The notes beneath the pieces are model-generated. The model searched no databases. It had not been told where the DNA came from and saw nothing but the letters and a program-made list of their open reading frames with translations. Shown piece by piece: positions 14,101-27,800 of a DNA stretch of 64,000 nt. Position 1 is the first letter of the stretch, and the number at the start of each line of letters is the position of its first letter. This DNA is from Heliocidaris erythrogramma. Lineage: Eukaryota; Echinodermata; Echinoidea; Camarodonta; Echinometridae. The stretch lies in assembly GCA_025617745.1 (NCBI GenBank), contig CM046870.1:11212410-11276409 (forward strand), written 5' to 3'. A program made the position numbers and the translations under genes.

Positions 14101-16301
14101 ATATTAGCTGTCCACACATCCATTTGTGCTCCTTTTTGCCAGGCACATGACCCTAAGGCTTTCCACATGTGGAGTGTCACTTTACATACAAATCTTTATC
14201 TTTCTGCAAAGGAAACTAACTTCATGAACAGAATCTTGTGGAAGATTACAAGGGCAGGCGTTTCCACCTTTAGACATGTAATTCTGCACAATAAGCACTG
14301 TTGGCTTGTGTGCAACTATACTGTAGCGGCCAACTGACCTATGTATTTCACTTCCTATCAGAGGGACCAGATTAGTTTGAATGGAAAGTGAAAATCATTC
14401 CACCCTAATATTTATTAGTTATTTGCAATTTTGGCTCTTGTAAACATTATTTGTGAACAACTTGGGGTGCGAACATTTCTAGTTTAACAGTGTTTACATG
14501 TACATGAATATCAGTAATGATTTAGAATCTTATATGAATTTATACATGTATGAAATGCGCACAGGAGTCTTCCAAGCTTCTGTTCTGTAGGAAGCTGTGT
14601 GTAGCCCTCTAAAGCTAATGAGATTTGCACGTGATTAAGATTAATTAGATTTTAATTAAGCTCTGCACCTTGTCCCTAAATGCTCAATTACAGTGCATTA
14701 AGTCTCATTAGAAAGCTAATTACTTTTATCCAGGACACCTCGATCCAGAAAGGCAGAACATTTTATTTCATTTTTGTATCATCTGTTGAGAGTGAGAATG
14801 GAATTAGCTCTGTGTTAAAGTATAGGAATTAATGTCCTTTTGGCTCTCAACGGACAATATAAGCCATATGTAGGTGGTCTAGTAGTAACTAGTTACACAC
14901 TGTTATACACACTAGATTGTCTTCCAAGCTTTAGGTATATCAGCATTAGATGTGAACTTATTTTTCTTTTTTCTATGTTGTGAAATTTATCTTCTCCACA
15001 ACTGAGAATTAGTCTGAAATCTTGTTGTTTCTCTTGTTCTTCCTTTTGACTTCCCATATCTTTCATTTTATTTATATTATGTTAATTCTAAACTATCAAT
15101 TTTCTGTTTAGATTTTATAAAAATATGTTTTCATATGGTCTGTTGGAGCCAGAAGGGCATTAACTCATATATTTTAACACAGACTTAACGCCCTTCTGGC
15201 TCTCAACATATGATTGGGCTTATTTTTCTATTAATATCTACCCCCTCAATCTTAATCTCTCTCTCTCTTTCTATCTGTTATGCTATTCATCTGTGTGTCT
15301 GCTTATCCCTTCTCCCTTTTTCTGTCTATCCTGTATGTTTGCTGCTCTGCCCCTCTCACTTATATGTTTGTTATCATGTTTTTCTCTTTCACTATCTCTT
15401 CTGCTCTCTCACTATCTCTTCTGCTCTCTCAGTCTCCATATATATTTCTGTCTCTTTCTTTCTCCGTTTGTCTGTCTACCCTGTCTGTTTTTCCTGACTA
15501 CATGTACCTGTTCTGTCCCCCTCATATTTCCTCTCTATTTTCCCTGCATGTTTACTAATGTGCTCCCCAACCCATTTCCATTTTTGTAGTTGTGGTTGTG
15601 GTTGTTTTTTTTCCTCTCTCTCTCTCCCTCTATCTCTCTCCCGCTTCCTTTCTCCCCTCTTCTCCCGCTCTCTTTCTCCCTGCCTGTCTATGTCGTCTTT
15701 TCCAGGCTCCCGAAAAACAAGGCATTTCAGCCTCGTTATGTATCATGATGTTGAGTTACAATGGCTCAAGCAAACTGTACATCCATTATGAATTATACAT
15801 TACTCATGTCTTCGCAATGTGCAAGTGGAGAGACGAGTACCGAACCATTGATTTTATCGGTCAACCTGTTTTTTTCCGCATGGCAGAGAAAAACGCAGCT
15901 ATATAGTTGAGGACGTGCTGGATGTATTAATCAAATACAACATCAGAATGGTGGAGAAAGATAAGACTTTTTTATGATGCTATTTATGGATTAAGAAACA
16001 ATCAATGGTGAAGGATAGTCACATGAATGGAAGTTAAATAAAAAGAAGAATAATAGAATAGTAGTGACAGGGTGATGTGACAAATAGGAGCTTTCAATGA
16101 AAGAATGAAGGGGGAAAAGAATTTTTAGAAAAGGGGTAGAGGTAACCGCTTAGAAGTATAGAGGGTGGAGGGTAAAAAAGGGGGAGGGAGGGAGGTATGG
16201 AAAGATGGAGAGAGAGAAAAAATAGGGATATATATACAAATACAGTGAGTGAGAAAGAGAAAGAGTTAGCTGCTTATATGTATACAGCTGGAGAAAGGGA
16301 G

Positions 16302-16337
<36 letters not shown>

Positions 16338-18859
16338 AGCAAGGGGGAGAAAACTTGACGCTTGTCACTACAAGCAATTGATATATTCTTATATAGGAGA
16401 CAGAGAAAGTGGGAGTGAAATGGAAAGAGAGAGAGATATATATATATAAACATAGAGCCTTAATTGAAAGGAAGCACACACAAAAAGATTCTGAAAAAGA
16501 AGAGGTAGCTGCTTAGATGTATGCAGTGGGAAGAAGGGGTGGAGGGAGGAGAGAGAAAGAAAGAGAAAAATTATCTCATTTAAGCAGTTGATATTTCCCC
16601 ATATATCCGATCACCAATATTGAATGAGTATATCGCTCGGACGATGCTCTGAAGTGATGACGCATTGATACTTTTGTTATGAAAGTTTCCATCGCACCCC
16701 ACCAGAGACTGAACCAGGATAGCAATGCAATAGAGGTATGAAGATGGAAATTGTATTAGGCCCTGAGGCAACTACATACACCATGTAACGAAAGCTTGTG
16801 GAGGAGGTGTAATTTTCAGATCTCGCTAGCTTTAAGTGCTTGTACATATAGATTCATGTTCTGGGTTAAAGTCACTTCATCCCTTTTGCAGCCTGAAATT
16901 TATGGTCCAAAAGAGAGACAGAGATGGAGAGAGACTATCTTGGAATCTGAGGTGTAGGAAAGAGATGGGTATACATGTAACTGATGGTATTGAAAACAAG
17001 AGAAAGACAAGGACAGAAATAATGATTAAGAGAGAAGGGGTGGTATTAAGATAAAGGAGAAAGGGTGTTGGGAAGGAGTAAAGGGAAAAAAAGAGGTACA
17101 AACAAAGACAGGGAGAGAGAGAGAGAAGAGAGGGGGTGGAGGAGAGAGGGAAAGATAATGCTAAGAGATAGAAGGGAGCTAGGAAATAGAGAGAGACGGA
17201 GAAAAAGAAATACATGTAGGAAGAACGATAGGGAAAAAGAAGAGAGAAATAGAGAGGGGAGAGAGAGAGAGAGAAAAGGGAAAGAGGAGAGAAATGAAAG
17301 GATCTAGAGAGGAGGAGAGGAGTTAGAAAAATTAAGCCAAAGTCATCTCGATCCAAACAGATTATCAGATGACCCTCCTCGGAGACCAATAAACTGTTGA
17401 ATACCCATGCAATGCCACCTTCCATGCTCAGCAATTAACGATGTAAGAAAGCCTGAATCTCTGAAGCTCGCAGCAAGATTTAGAAAGCTCCATTTACACT
17501 CAAACAATTATCACTCCTAACATTTGTCGATGGGCTCCCCAATAGGGGCTACTGCATGACGGATGCCGCTCCACATTCCCCCGGATTGTCAATTTGCAAG
17601 TTAATCGGTCATAAAGCATGCCCGTCCATCCATGGCGTGGGCTGTGCAAGGTGTCGGCATGGGTTTTCATGAAAGAACGCTTTGCCGATGAAACTGAAGT
17701 CCGTCGGTAAGGTAGCGTTACGCCACCGCCGTCGCAGATGGTCTGAAACTGGACCCGTGCCGAGCTGACCCGAGCGCTCCCTCGCATTTACGAGGACGGA
17801 ATCTTGAAAAGCTGTAAAGAAAATTTTGGGGCTGAATAGGGTTGAGTGAATAGTATTGCTGATTTCATTAACCCTTCCAGTGCTATAGGGGGTGTAAACT
17901 GCCCAATTTATTGATTTTGTATCAAATCTCTCCGGAAATAGGAAGGGTTGAAATCTAAAAGGGTTGTAGGTTGTGAATTGAGACATTATCCAATAGTGTT
18001 TGTATCAAGAATGATACAAAAAAAAAGACATTTCGATCTAGAGTAGGTCTCAAATTGTTCTTTTTTGTGAAAGATGTTTGTAGACTTGAGGGCTTCTACT
18101 CTACCAATTCATTTGAAATGTTTCTTTAAAAATATATTGGTAAATAGCAGTGAATTTACAGTACCTAATAATTGAGTAGTTTGCGATGATCATTCCTTAT
18201 ATTTCTGACAAATCTTTAGAGCAAATGCTAGGAGTGCCCAGCAGAGGCAGATACCGGCACTATATACAAGAAGCCATGATCATCATCATCATCACCATCA
18301 TCACCATCATCATCATTACCATCACCATCATCATCATTACCATCACCATCATCATCACCATCATCATCACCATCATCATCACCATCATCATTATCATCAT
18401 CATTGTCACCATTATCATCATCATTATCATCGTCATCATCGTCATCACCATCATCATCCCATCATCATTGTCATCAACATCATCATCATCATCATCATCA
18501 TCATTGTCATCATCATCTTCATCGTCATCACCATATCAACCCATCATCATTGTCATCAACAACATCATCATCACCATCATCGTCATCGTCGTCATCGTCA
18601 TCACCATCATCAACCCATCATCAACATCATCAACATCATCATCAACATCATCATCATCACCATCATCATCATCCCTGTCATCATCATCATCATCACCAAC
18701 ATCAACCCATCATCATTGTCATCATCAACATCATTGTCATCAACGTCATCATCAACGTCATCATCATCATCACCACCATCAACCCATCATCATCATCAAA
18801 ATCATCATCAGCTTTGTCATCACCATTAGCATCAGCATCATCATCATCACAGTCATCAC

Positions 18860-18897
<38 letters not shown>

Positions 18898-21800
18898 CAG
18901 TCATCACCATCATCATTAATACCATCGTCATCACCGTCATCATCAACCCCATCATGATTGGAATCAGAATCATTGTCACTGCCGTCATAGATAACATAAT
19001 TGTAAATCTTTAAATTATTATATTTTTATCTTCAGGCGTGTTCACATAACCAAGGCAACGCTGAAGTTCTTGAATGGCGACTATGAGGTAGAAGCTGGGA
19101 ATGGTCAAGATAGGAACACATATCTCCGAGATCATAACATTGATTCGTACCTCATTGTACCCAAAAATAACAGACCGGTAAGTCCCCTCTCTCATTGAGA
19201 ACCAGTATCATGGTGTAGGGCCTTTATATCTTTTTGTATGATACCAGTCTCATAAATATTTGGATTGCGAATTGTTTAATACTTGATTCTTACCTAATAG
19301 TACCCCAAAATAACAGACTAGTACGTCTTCTTTCTCAATGAAAACCTGTATTTTAGTCCACCTCCTTATCTGTTGACTGTCAAACCAGAAGCTTTCGTGC
19401 ACATTTAATGTTCACAAATTATGCGAGTTCAGATTCGTGAAAGTTTCACACCGTGAAATCATTAAATTGTAATTAACATAACACTAAATTTTGCAAATTG
19501 CGAAAGTTTTGTGCTGTGAAAATGACTGTTTCTTGTCGTTTCTTGTCGTGAACGTTTCTTGTTTTACGGAAAGCTGTTATCCTCAATCTTAAAATTTTAA
19601 AGAATTTGAAATATATTTACTTATGTATATGTGTATGTATAAACAGGTGTAAACAATCTCTACATGTTTGTACTGATGGACTAATGTTATTTTCTTGCAC
19701 AACTCACAGAGTGCTCTCAAGTCGCCCATCACCACCAACGGAGAGCATAGAGGGCGGTCTTCATCGGTGGTGCAGCTTCAGAGCTGGGGAGCAGAGAAGC
19801 CGTTCTCCACCATCATGCCAGGCAAGGAGTCCAAGGAGATGAGAAGACTGGGTTACTCAGAAAAGACAGGGAAGTCAGGCATGAACAAGAACATTGAAAA
19901 TAGGTGAGACTTGCAATGTACACGTATGTATTAAGAAGGCCATTCTCACTTGTAAACCTCATGATGAAAATAATTGCGATATTTCACCTCACATTTCACG
20001 CTCGCTTCCAAACCCTGCAGAGTTAGAAACTCCGCGGAGATGAGAATTGTAATCGCTGTGCGATCTGATACCACATGAACCAATAGTGATGATTGTTTGT
20101 AAAAATCAAATTTTGGCACAAACTAAACAGGAAGTGCCAGAAGTCATGCAACGTTGGAAACTTTGCAATCAATTGACTTGTGAAGGTAGAAAAATCGCTA
20201 GTTTACCTGCGATTGTTTACTCGCAATTGTTTTCATGCATCTTTTTCTGTCCCCATTAGGAAAAACCGCACAAAAAAATTACATTAGATGAATTTAGTAG
20301 AATCATATACACCTATGAAAAAATACTTTTCATTTAAAAATTAATTGTATAAGACGAAGGGAAAGTAGGATAGAAGGGGGGTGTGTGTGTGTGTAATTGG
20401 GTTTTTACAGACGTGTATCAATCAGATATGATTATTTACGTCTGGGACCGACCTTTAACGTCACCATCCGAAAGACGTGACTCAGTCTCGAACCTGGGTC
20501 CGCTGAATCAGTTTATAACTTCCACTGGTAGCTGGATTACAGGCGCACGCCATAACGCCCAGTTGTGGCTCAATATCATGGTGAAACATGAGTTTAAGAT
20601 TTTGAGTCTTTTTATGCCCTTTTTTTGGTGGCCAGCCAAGGGGGGAAGTTACAGAATAGGTGGCATGGTAGGGGTTAAGATATGTCAAAATAGATTTTGA
20701 CATATTTTGACAGGTGCCCACCTCCCTGAGATTCCCCAGGAGAATGATGATGAAGACTATTACTGAAAGTGAGATACATGTATGTCACTTTTCAGTTTTA
20801 ATGGCTTTTTGTAGTCAAAATGCTCGCTCATTTTGTTTTATTGTGTGAGATATTTGTGTGACCTCAAAGTACCTTCAAGGCAGTGGAAAAAAAGAGAACA
20901 TGGGCAAGATGTACAGTTTAGCTCTAGACAGTTATAAACAAGCTCTGGAAAAATGAAGAAAATGAACTGTGGTAGAAAAACCAAGAAACAAGAAATATGT
21001 AAAAAATTCCTTCAAAATTTCAGTTTGTGCAATATTTTTTTCAGTATCAGAGTAATTATGTTCAAAATTATAAAGCGCATAACATTTAGATTCTCCGCTT
21101 CATTAAATCTGACATAAGATATTGCCTCATGGTACTATCGGTATAATACAAGGATTCATAGGGTTTCTGTCATTCTTATTTTCTCAAGAAGGCACATATT
21201 TCATTCCTACGCTCATTATTGCTTTCACTCCCATCTCATGCAGGTGCAAGCGCATCACCCTAGGTCGATGTCCATTCCCTCGCCCCTCGATACATGTCCC
21301 ACTTTCTCAACTAATTAACTAGATTGCCTCACTCATTTCTCTTCTGTCATTAAACAATGAGGGTAAATAGAAGGCAACTAGGCTAATCTTGTTAGATGTC
21401 TCAAGGCATTACAGGTCTTTAACTTCCCTCCCCCCTTTAGGCTTTCTGCACCACATCATCTATGCAGGACTTTAAAGGAACTAGACAAAGCGTTCTGGGC
21501 TTTAATGGAATCTGACATGGAATTCCAGAATGGATTGGAATTACTTGCAAATGTGACATTAATCCAAGAGCAGATGTTTGCCACATTTTTCCGAAACCCA
21601 GCATTTTTTATTGCTGAAAGGAATGTTTGTGTTTGAGAGAGGGGAGGGTATATCAATATTAGAGGTGGATGCGAGATGATACCAACATTTTTATGTTGCC
21701 ACAATTTTATCGTCCTCGTTATTGTATGAAAATGTGCCTTGATCCTTCTTGTCCTTGTTTTCTTTTCTTTTCTTCTTCTTCTTCTTCTTCAACTTCTTCC

Positions 21801-24800
21801 TTTTCTTGAATTTTTTTCTGTTTTCTTTCTTTTCCGTTTTCTTTCTTATTCCGTTTCCACTTCTACTTTGTCTACCTTTTCCTTTTTTTTTCCTGTATTT
21901 TAATTGCATTTTTTTCCTTCTCCTTCTTTCCTACGAAACGTCCTTGTGATCTGCATACTTTCTATTTATGTTTTATCTTCTTTAAAATAACATACATGTA
22001 TTGTAGTCACTACAGTCAACAGCAGTCCCCTCTTTATTATTATTATTATGATCCCCAAAGTGAACTCGTCTAAAAAAAAATACACCTGTCTGTCGTTTTA
22101 GACAACATTGTATCATATGAAAATGATGCTTGATAAATCCAGTTATGATAATGGTGATGGTGATGGTGATGGTGATGATCATGATAATTATTATGATTAT
22201 AATTCAGGTTGGGTCTAGATAAGAACCAAGAGAAGACTGATCCCGAGGAAGAGGTTAACGAGTTCTTGGGTCGTGCCATCGATGCTAGGAGCATAGACAG
22301 GCTGAGGTCAGAACATGTCCGCAGACTCACGCTTACTTTCCTCAAAAAAGACCTGGAAGAAAAGGTATGTTGTATCGCTGGTTGAGCCTTGCTCATACAT
22401 GTTACAGTTAAACACCTAAGGAAAACAGCTGGGGTAAAGGGAGACCAATTTTGGTCTAAATGCTTGGCAAGTGGGGTTAAAAAAATAGCTGTGTGCAACA
22501 AAGCAATTAATGTCATATCACACTCAAAGCCAGTCAATATTGAATTATTACTGTACTTGTAAGACTCCTACAACCAGATTAACCTTAAAACTATTCAAAC
22601 AAAACAAGTTTAGCAACAATTAACCCAACCCTCATCTGTTTGGGAAAAGCATTTCTTTTTTTGTGTGCCGTTTCCGTAAGATACAGTAGCAACATGAAGC
22701 TGCATAAATATAAGTTGTTTCTAAGAAGAAAATATTTCATGCAGTATAGTGAAAGTGATTTGGAAGGTAGGGAATAAGGTATATGATGGAAAGTTATCCA
22801 TAATCTAGTGGTTCATCATCTATTCCTAACTCCACAAAAAAGTCTTCTTGGGGGAAAAAATGTCTTTTAAAAACAATCTATTTGGATGTACCTAATTGGG
22901 TGAAATCTCTAGTTCAATGTTTTTAGTATGTTTGGGTTTTATTTGAGAATACAATACCAGCTCAAATTATATTAAAAGCGGAACTTTGCACCAGTAAATG
23001 CATTTTGTAGATAGCACTGATTTGATTAATGTGATGACATGTTTAAGTTTCAAGCACTAGGATCAAGTAATGACCTTATATACTGATTGAGTAATTATTT
23101 CCCTGTGCAGTATTCCAAGGTTCGTGACCCCATGTTCAGCTCCTACATGGTGTGTGCACTTCTCATCCTCATCGCCATATGCCTTGCACAGGTCGTTGCC
23201 TTCCCAAAGTAAGTATCATATGCCTTGCATAATGTTTTTGCCTTTCCTAGGTAAGTATCATATGCCTTGCATTGGTTGTAGCCTTCCCAAACTAAGTATC
23301 GTATATGCCTTGCATAGGTCATTGCCTTCCCTAAGTAAGAATCATATGCCTTGCATCGGTTCTTGCCTCCCCTAAGTAAGTACCATTTGCCTTGCATAGG
23401 TTTTTGCCTTTCCAAAGTAAGTGTCATATGACTTGCTTAAGCCATTGCCTTCCTTAGGTAAGTACATGTACCATATGTCTAGCATAGGTTTGTTGCCATC
23501 CCTAAGTAAGTATCATATGCCTTGCACATGTCATTGCCTTCCCAAAGTGAGTAAATGAATTATATAAAGTACCTGTATGCCTTGCTTAGGTAGCTTAGTC
23601 AACGCTTCCATCAATTGCGTGGTGTGAGACTGTTTTGAAATATCCTCAGTTGATGAAATTTTGTATTTCTGAATATTTACTGCTACAAATTCAGAATTGC
23701 CTGTTTTAGATATAACTTTTTTATGATAATACCCAAGCATTGCTTTCCAAACTCAACTGCAGCTTTTCTGTAAACCCACTGACTACTGCATTCCCAAATT
23801 CTAATAGAGTTAATACAGGGACCATCTGGTTCCAGTGGGGAATGGGGTAACCCTTATTTCCAGTGGGTTCAATCCTGAGCAGTCTTGGGCTCGATCCTTG
23901 AAGAGTAGGCAGGAGTGCGTAATAAGTCCACACTGGATGGTGGGACTGATTTCTACAACTATATACTCTCTAAGTAAATGCTAGGACTGGATGATTCGTA
24001 ATGTTTCTTAGTAACAGGAACAGGGAGTGTGTGTCCGAAGATGGCCACTGATTAGAAAGGGAGGAAGTGAGAAGTAAAGAGGAATAGAAATGTATTGTAA
24101 GGGATGGTCATTTCCAAGGAATAAGCCTCGCCTATTAACCCCTTCCATGCCACCAGATTTTTGAGCAATTTTCAAAAATGAACTTTCAAGAGTTCAATAT
24201 TTACTTTCAATGAGTTTTTTCTTGAGCAAACTAGGCAAAGATATATTGCATAGGAATAAACATTATGTTGAAGGCACAGATTCTGTATGAGGAAAATTGT
24301 CAAGCCATTCTCAAATTTTTGGGCGGGATTTGCCGCCCACGGCATGGTAGGGGTTAAGGAGTGAATACAAGAAGACCACCAAGTACCTCGTAAACAATCT
24401 TGAATAGGTGATTGACTTTCTGAGAGGGTGGGAAGTGATGTTGCAAATACTAATAAACATGTATGATGACAAATTTACTCTTATTTCCCCCCTCGTTTCT
24501 CTCTGCAGGACATACATCATGTTGGGTGTGTTTGTTGGTATAGTCGTCTTCTCGTCTCTCACTCTGTATATAGTCCTGGCTGAGAAGTGTACGGTAAGTC
24601 ATGCCCCATTCTTAAAGATAAAATTGAGTTCTGGTCATGAGATTCCATTGCGCAAGAAACTGTCTCAAAACAATTGGGAAAGGTTGATTATATACATGTA
24701 CATTAGTACATAAGAATTAGTGTATGGTGTATTCTTAAGGTTTTGGAATCACCAAAATGAGAAGAAATTGACTCAATCCTGCTGAGAATCACATGCACTG

Positions 24801-27800
24801 CACACAGAAATGTGCATATGGGACTACACACACATGTTCGGACCGAACATTTCAGCTGTTTCTTGTCATATTTTGAATGTGAGGGCATTTGAAGAGCAAT
24901 CCTTTTCAGGGGACATTTCTACTATGATAATCTTCCAAACTGACATAAAGAAAATGAGAATGCTTACCAATTAATTTTGACCTTTCCCAGAACTGAACCT
25001 TCTGTGCATCAGATGATTAGAAAAATGGACACTAATGAGCTCTTAAGAGTGACATTTAGATTTATAATGCTTTGTTTGATTGATAAATCTGGTATAATAT
25101 ATCTTTCATGGATATATAAACTTTACATTGAAGATAACTGGTTCTGTTTCAAGAAGAAGAAATAAGGTCGTTTTTAGTCCAAACAATGTTTAATCCTCAA
25201 AGTCTAGAGGGAAGGTTTGCCGCCCACGACACAGAAGGGGTTAAAGTATCGCCTTAAAGGGAAAGTCCACCCTGGTTAAAAGTTGGTTTTGAAAGAAGCA
25301 GAAAAATTAAAGAAACGGAACACTGAAAGTTTAAGCAAAATATGATAAGAAATAAGCAAGTTATGAATGCTTGAATTTGTAATCAATCAAACACAAATTG
25401 GCAACTCTGTGGCGTATCTTACGAGCGAGCTCCTTACCCTATTGACCCGTACCCCCAAAATCATTAATTTCCATTTTCTCGTAAGAAAATATTCAAACAT
25501 ATGTGCACCTTAGATATAATCATTGCTCATATGTTTTCACACAAAACCTGTATGAAACAAATCTATTCCTTCATCAGAAACTAAGAAAATGAAAATTTGT
25601 GAAATTTTCTGTTCTGAATAAATAGGAGAGGAGCTCACAAGATACGTCCCGGAGTTGCCGATTTTCTTCAAAAATTCATAACTTTCTTATTTCTTATCGG
25701 AGTTTGCTCAAGCTTTTACTAATCTGTTTCTTACATTTTTGTGTTTTATTCAAATGAACTAAATACCAGGGTGGACTTTCCCTTCAACATTACATGAGTA
25801 ATATAAAAATTTCCCAAGTCAATTGGACCTTAAAGTGAATGCTTGTGTTCCGACAAGAACACAATTTGGGAGTGGTACATGTGTATACATTTACATATAG
25901 TTAAAGTACATTGTTCTTCATGGAAGGTTTATTCATATACTTACATTTTATTGTAGAATTCAGGCCTTTTACTTGACAAATTATTTCAATGTTTCACATG
26001 TCATTTTGATGAACATGAGAATGAAGTAGGATGACAGACGAAAATGATAGATTAGGAAACCCTCCATGCATAACTTGCATGGCAATATTGACATTAGCTA
26101 CATTTACATGTACATGCCTTGATCAGACCTCAAGCTCCTTTAGCTAAAAGAACTCGCATTTATCTGTTACGTAAATTTTGAGGTTATTCAACAAATTAAT
26201 GTGCATGTGGCCCATATTTTTTCCAAGGTAAGGAGAGTCTAGATTTACATGCATCTTATCAACCGAGGGATCTTTTTCAGAATGCCCTCCGTACGCCCTC
26301 GCATGCATCGTCCTCACCCTAATCCATCAATATTTGAAGCTATTTGCAGCAATTTGGGTCCAAATTGCCAGTTAGATTGCAATATCCTGGAAGACATTAT
26401 CCCAATTGATACCAGTCAGATCCATATGTAGTGTGGAGTAATTCTTTTTTTCTTTTTTTTTTTATAAGCTCATGTGACGTTGATGAGATGGGACTTTTAG
26501 ACCATCCGACGTATTCGGGAGCAATTTGCCAGGAATAGATTTCTAAAGCCATGTTCCAATACAACGTGGCGAACTGCTCCAAAATAGCTCCGCCGCAAAA
26601 TAAAATGACAAGCACAGTGCGCCTGAATTATCTCTATCTTATGAAAAAAAAATACACAAGGAGTATGTAATAGGAGCCATTACTATGGGCAGATACTTTT
26701 TTCTCAACCCACTTGCCTCTCATTCACGCAGCCAATCTTCAGCAAAAGTGATGCATTACTAAAACAACTTCATCTAATGAGTAAAGTAGTTGCTAGCACT
26801 TTCCTGTCTAGCCTCTGGCTGTGCAATTTAATCAAGATGGTATTCACATATAGGTAAGCTAACTGTAGAGGCATATCATATGTAAAGACATGACCCGGAT
26901 TGTGTTTTTATATCGGTAAAGTAATCGAATTTAATGCAACATACCTGACTTACAGTTTCGGTAGTGTTAAGCCTTGTTAAGGTACATATACATGTACATG
27001 TAGTACAGGTTTTTGCCCCTGGGGGATATGTCTCATTGAGGCCTGTACGGCGTCCACGTCCATGAAAACAGGTAAAAAAGGTTGTTTTTTCACCACCAGA
27101 CGGGTAATTTTTTTAATCTCGTTTAGGGTATCAAAAACAGGAAAATTCTGAAAAAGGGTATCAAATTCACTAGTGGCGTTGTGTTGGGTACTTTACTAGC
27201 TTTATAGACTAGCAAAATAAGAGGCATCTGAAAATCTTCCCGTGGATATTTTATCAGGAATCCATTAAGAGGTTCTTTTCTATTCTTTCAATGAAAACTT
27301 CATTCTGTAATATGTTCCTTAGTATTAAAAGATTTGTCTTTAACGCTTCCTTTTTGGCCCAAAAAAGGGCAAAGAAGAACCAATCCTCGAATAGAGTGTA
27401 CAGTACTATGCAAAAAAAAAGAAAAAAAAGTTAAGGATCTAAAACTCAGAATTTTTTCGTGGATTTCCCTGAATAGGGTGTCAAAAACCTCTTGACTTAA
27501 ATCCTCGTTTAGGGTGCTTTTCACCAAGTCATCATGATTCTCAACAGGTACCCATTTTGCATTCCAGGGGAGCTTTTCATCAAGCGTTTGGTCAGTGATT
27601 TGTACTGACAAATTTGCTCTTCGCTAATCAGATGCAAGGATTTCAGTAGCTTATAACAGTTGTTGGTACATGTAAAAATCACTGACAAAACGCTTGATGA
27701 AACACTCCCATGATGTTCATGTACTCTACACACCACTAAGCTACTTTTATTGTATAACATGTGCAGATTTAAACGTCGTAACAGGTATGATCCATATACT

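Larger units (their letters stand above)
4285..19035 (+). other. 14.75 kb intron, mostly repeats
   Basis: This intron separates the C1a exons. It contains inverted-repeat elements (7410-7898, 12679-12820, 12982-13138, 14783-14853, 15141-15208), copies of a roughly 380-bp interspersed repeat, long CT-rich (9480-10870, 15230-15700) and GA-rich (16150-17330) stretches, and the CAT array at 18280-18957. GC-richer unique islands lie near 6845-6960, 9125-9410 and 17510-17790. No exon was recognised in it. Confidence 0.75.

Noticed and set aside
16150-17434. Frames of 109 and 185 codons on the minus strand
   Set aside because: They lie in GA-rich simple sequence read from the CT strand; no domain is seen.
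18186-19013. Open frames of 275 and 184 codons (Ile/Thr or Ser/His)
   Set aside because: They are translations of the CAT/ATC array; a triplet repeat has no stops in any phase.
20527-20563. Human DNA contamination as source of the Alu-like words
   Set aside because: The match stops after about 37 bases and the rest is not Alu; the flanks are ordinary intron of this gene.
22070-22537. 155-codon minus-strand frame
   Set aside because: It is antisense to cyclase exon 4 and a triplet repeat.
23124-23427. Repetitive frames HMPCIG on plus and [12 protein letters not shown] on minus
   Set aside because: They are out-of-frame readings of the exon-boundary minisatellite, whose 41-42 base unit keeps frames open by chance.
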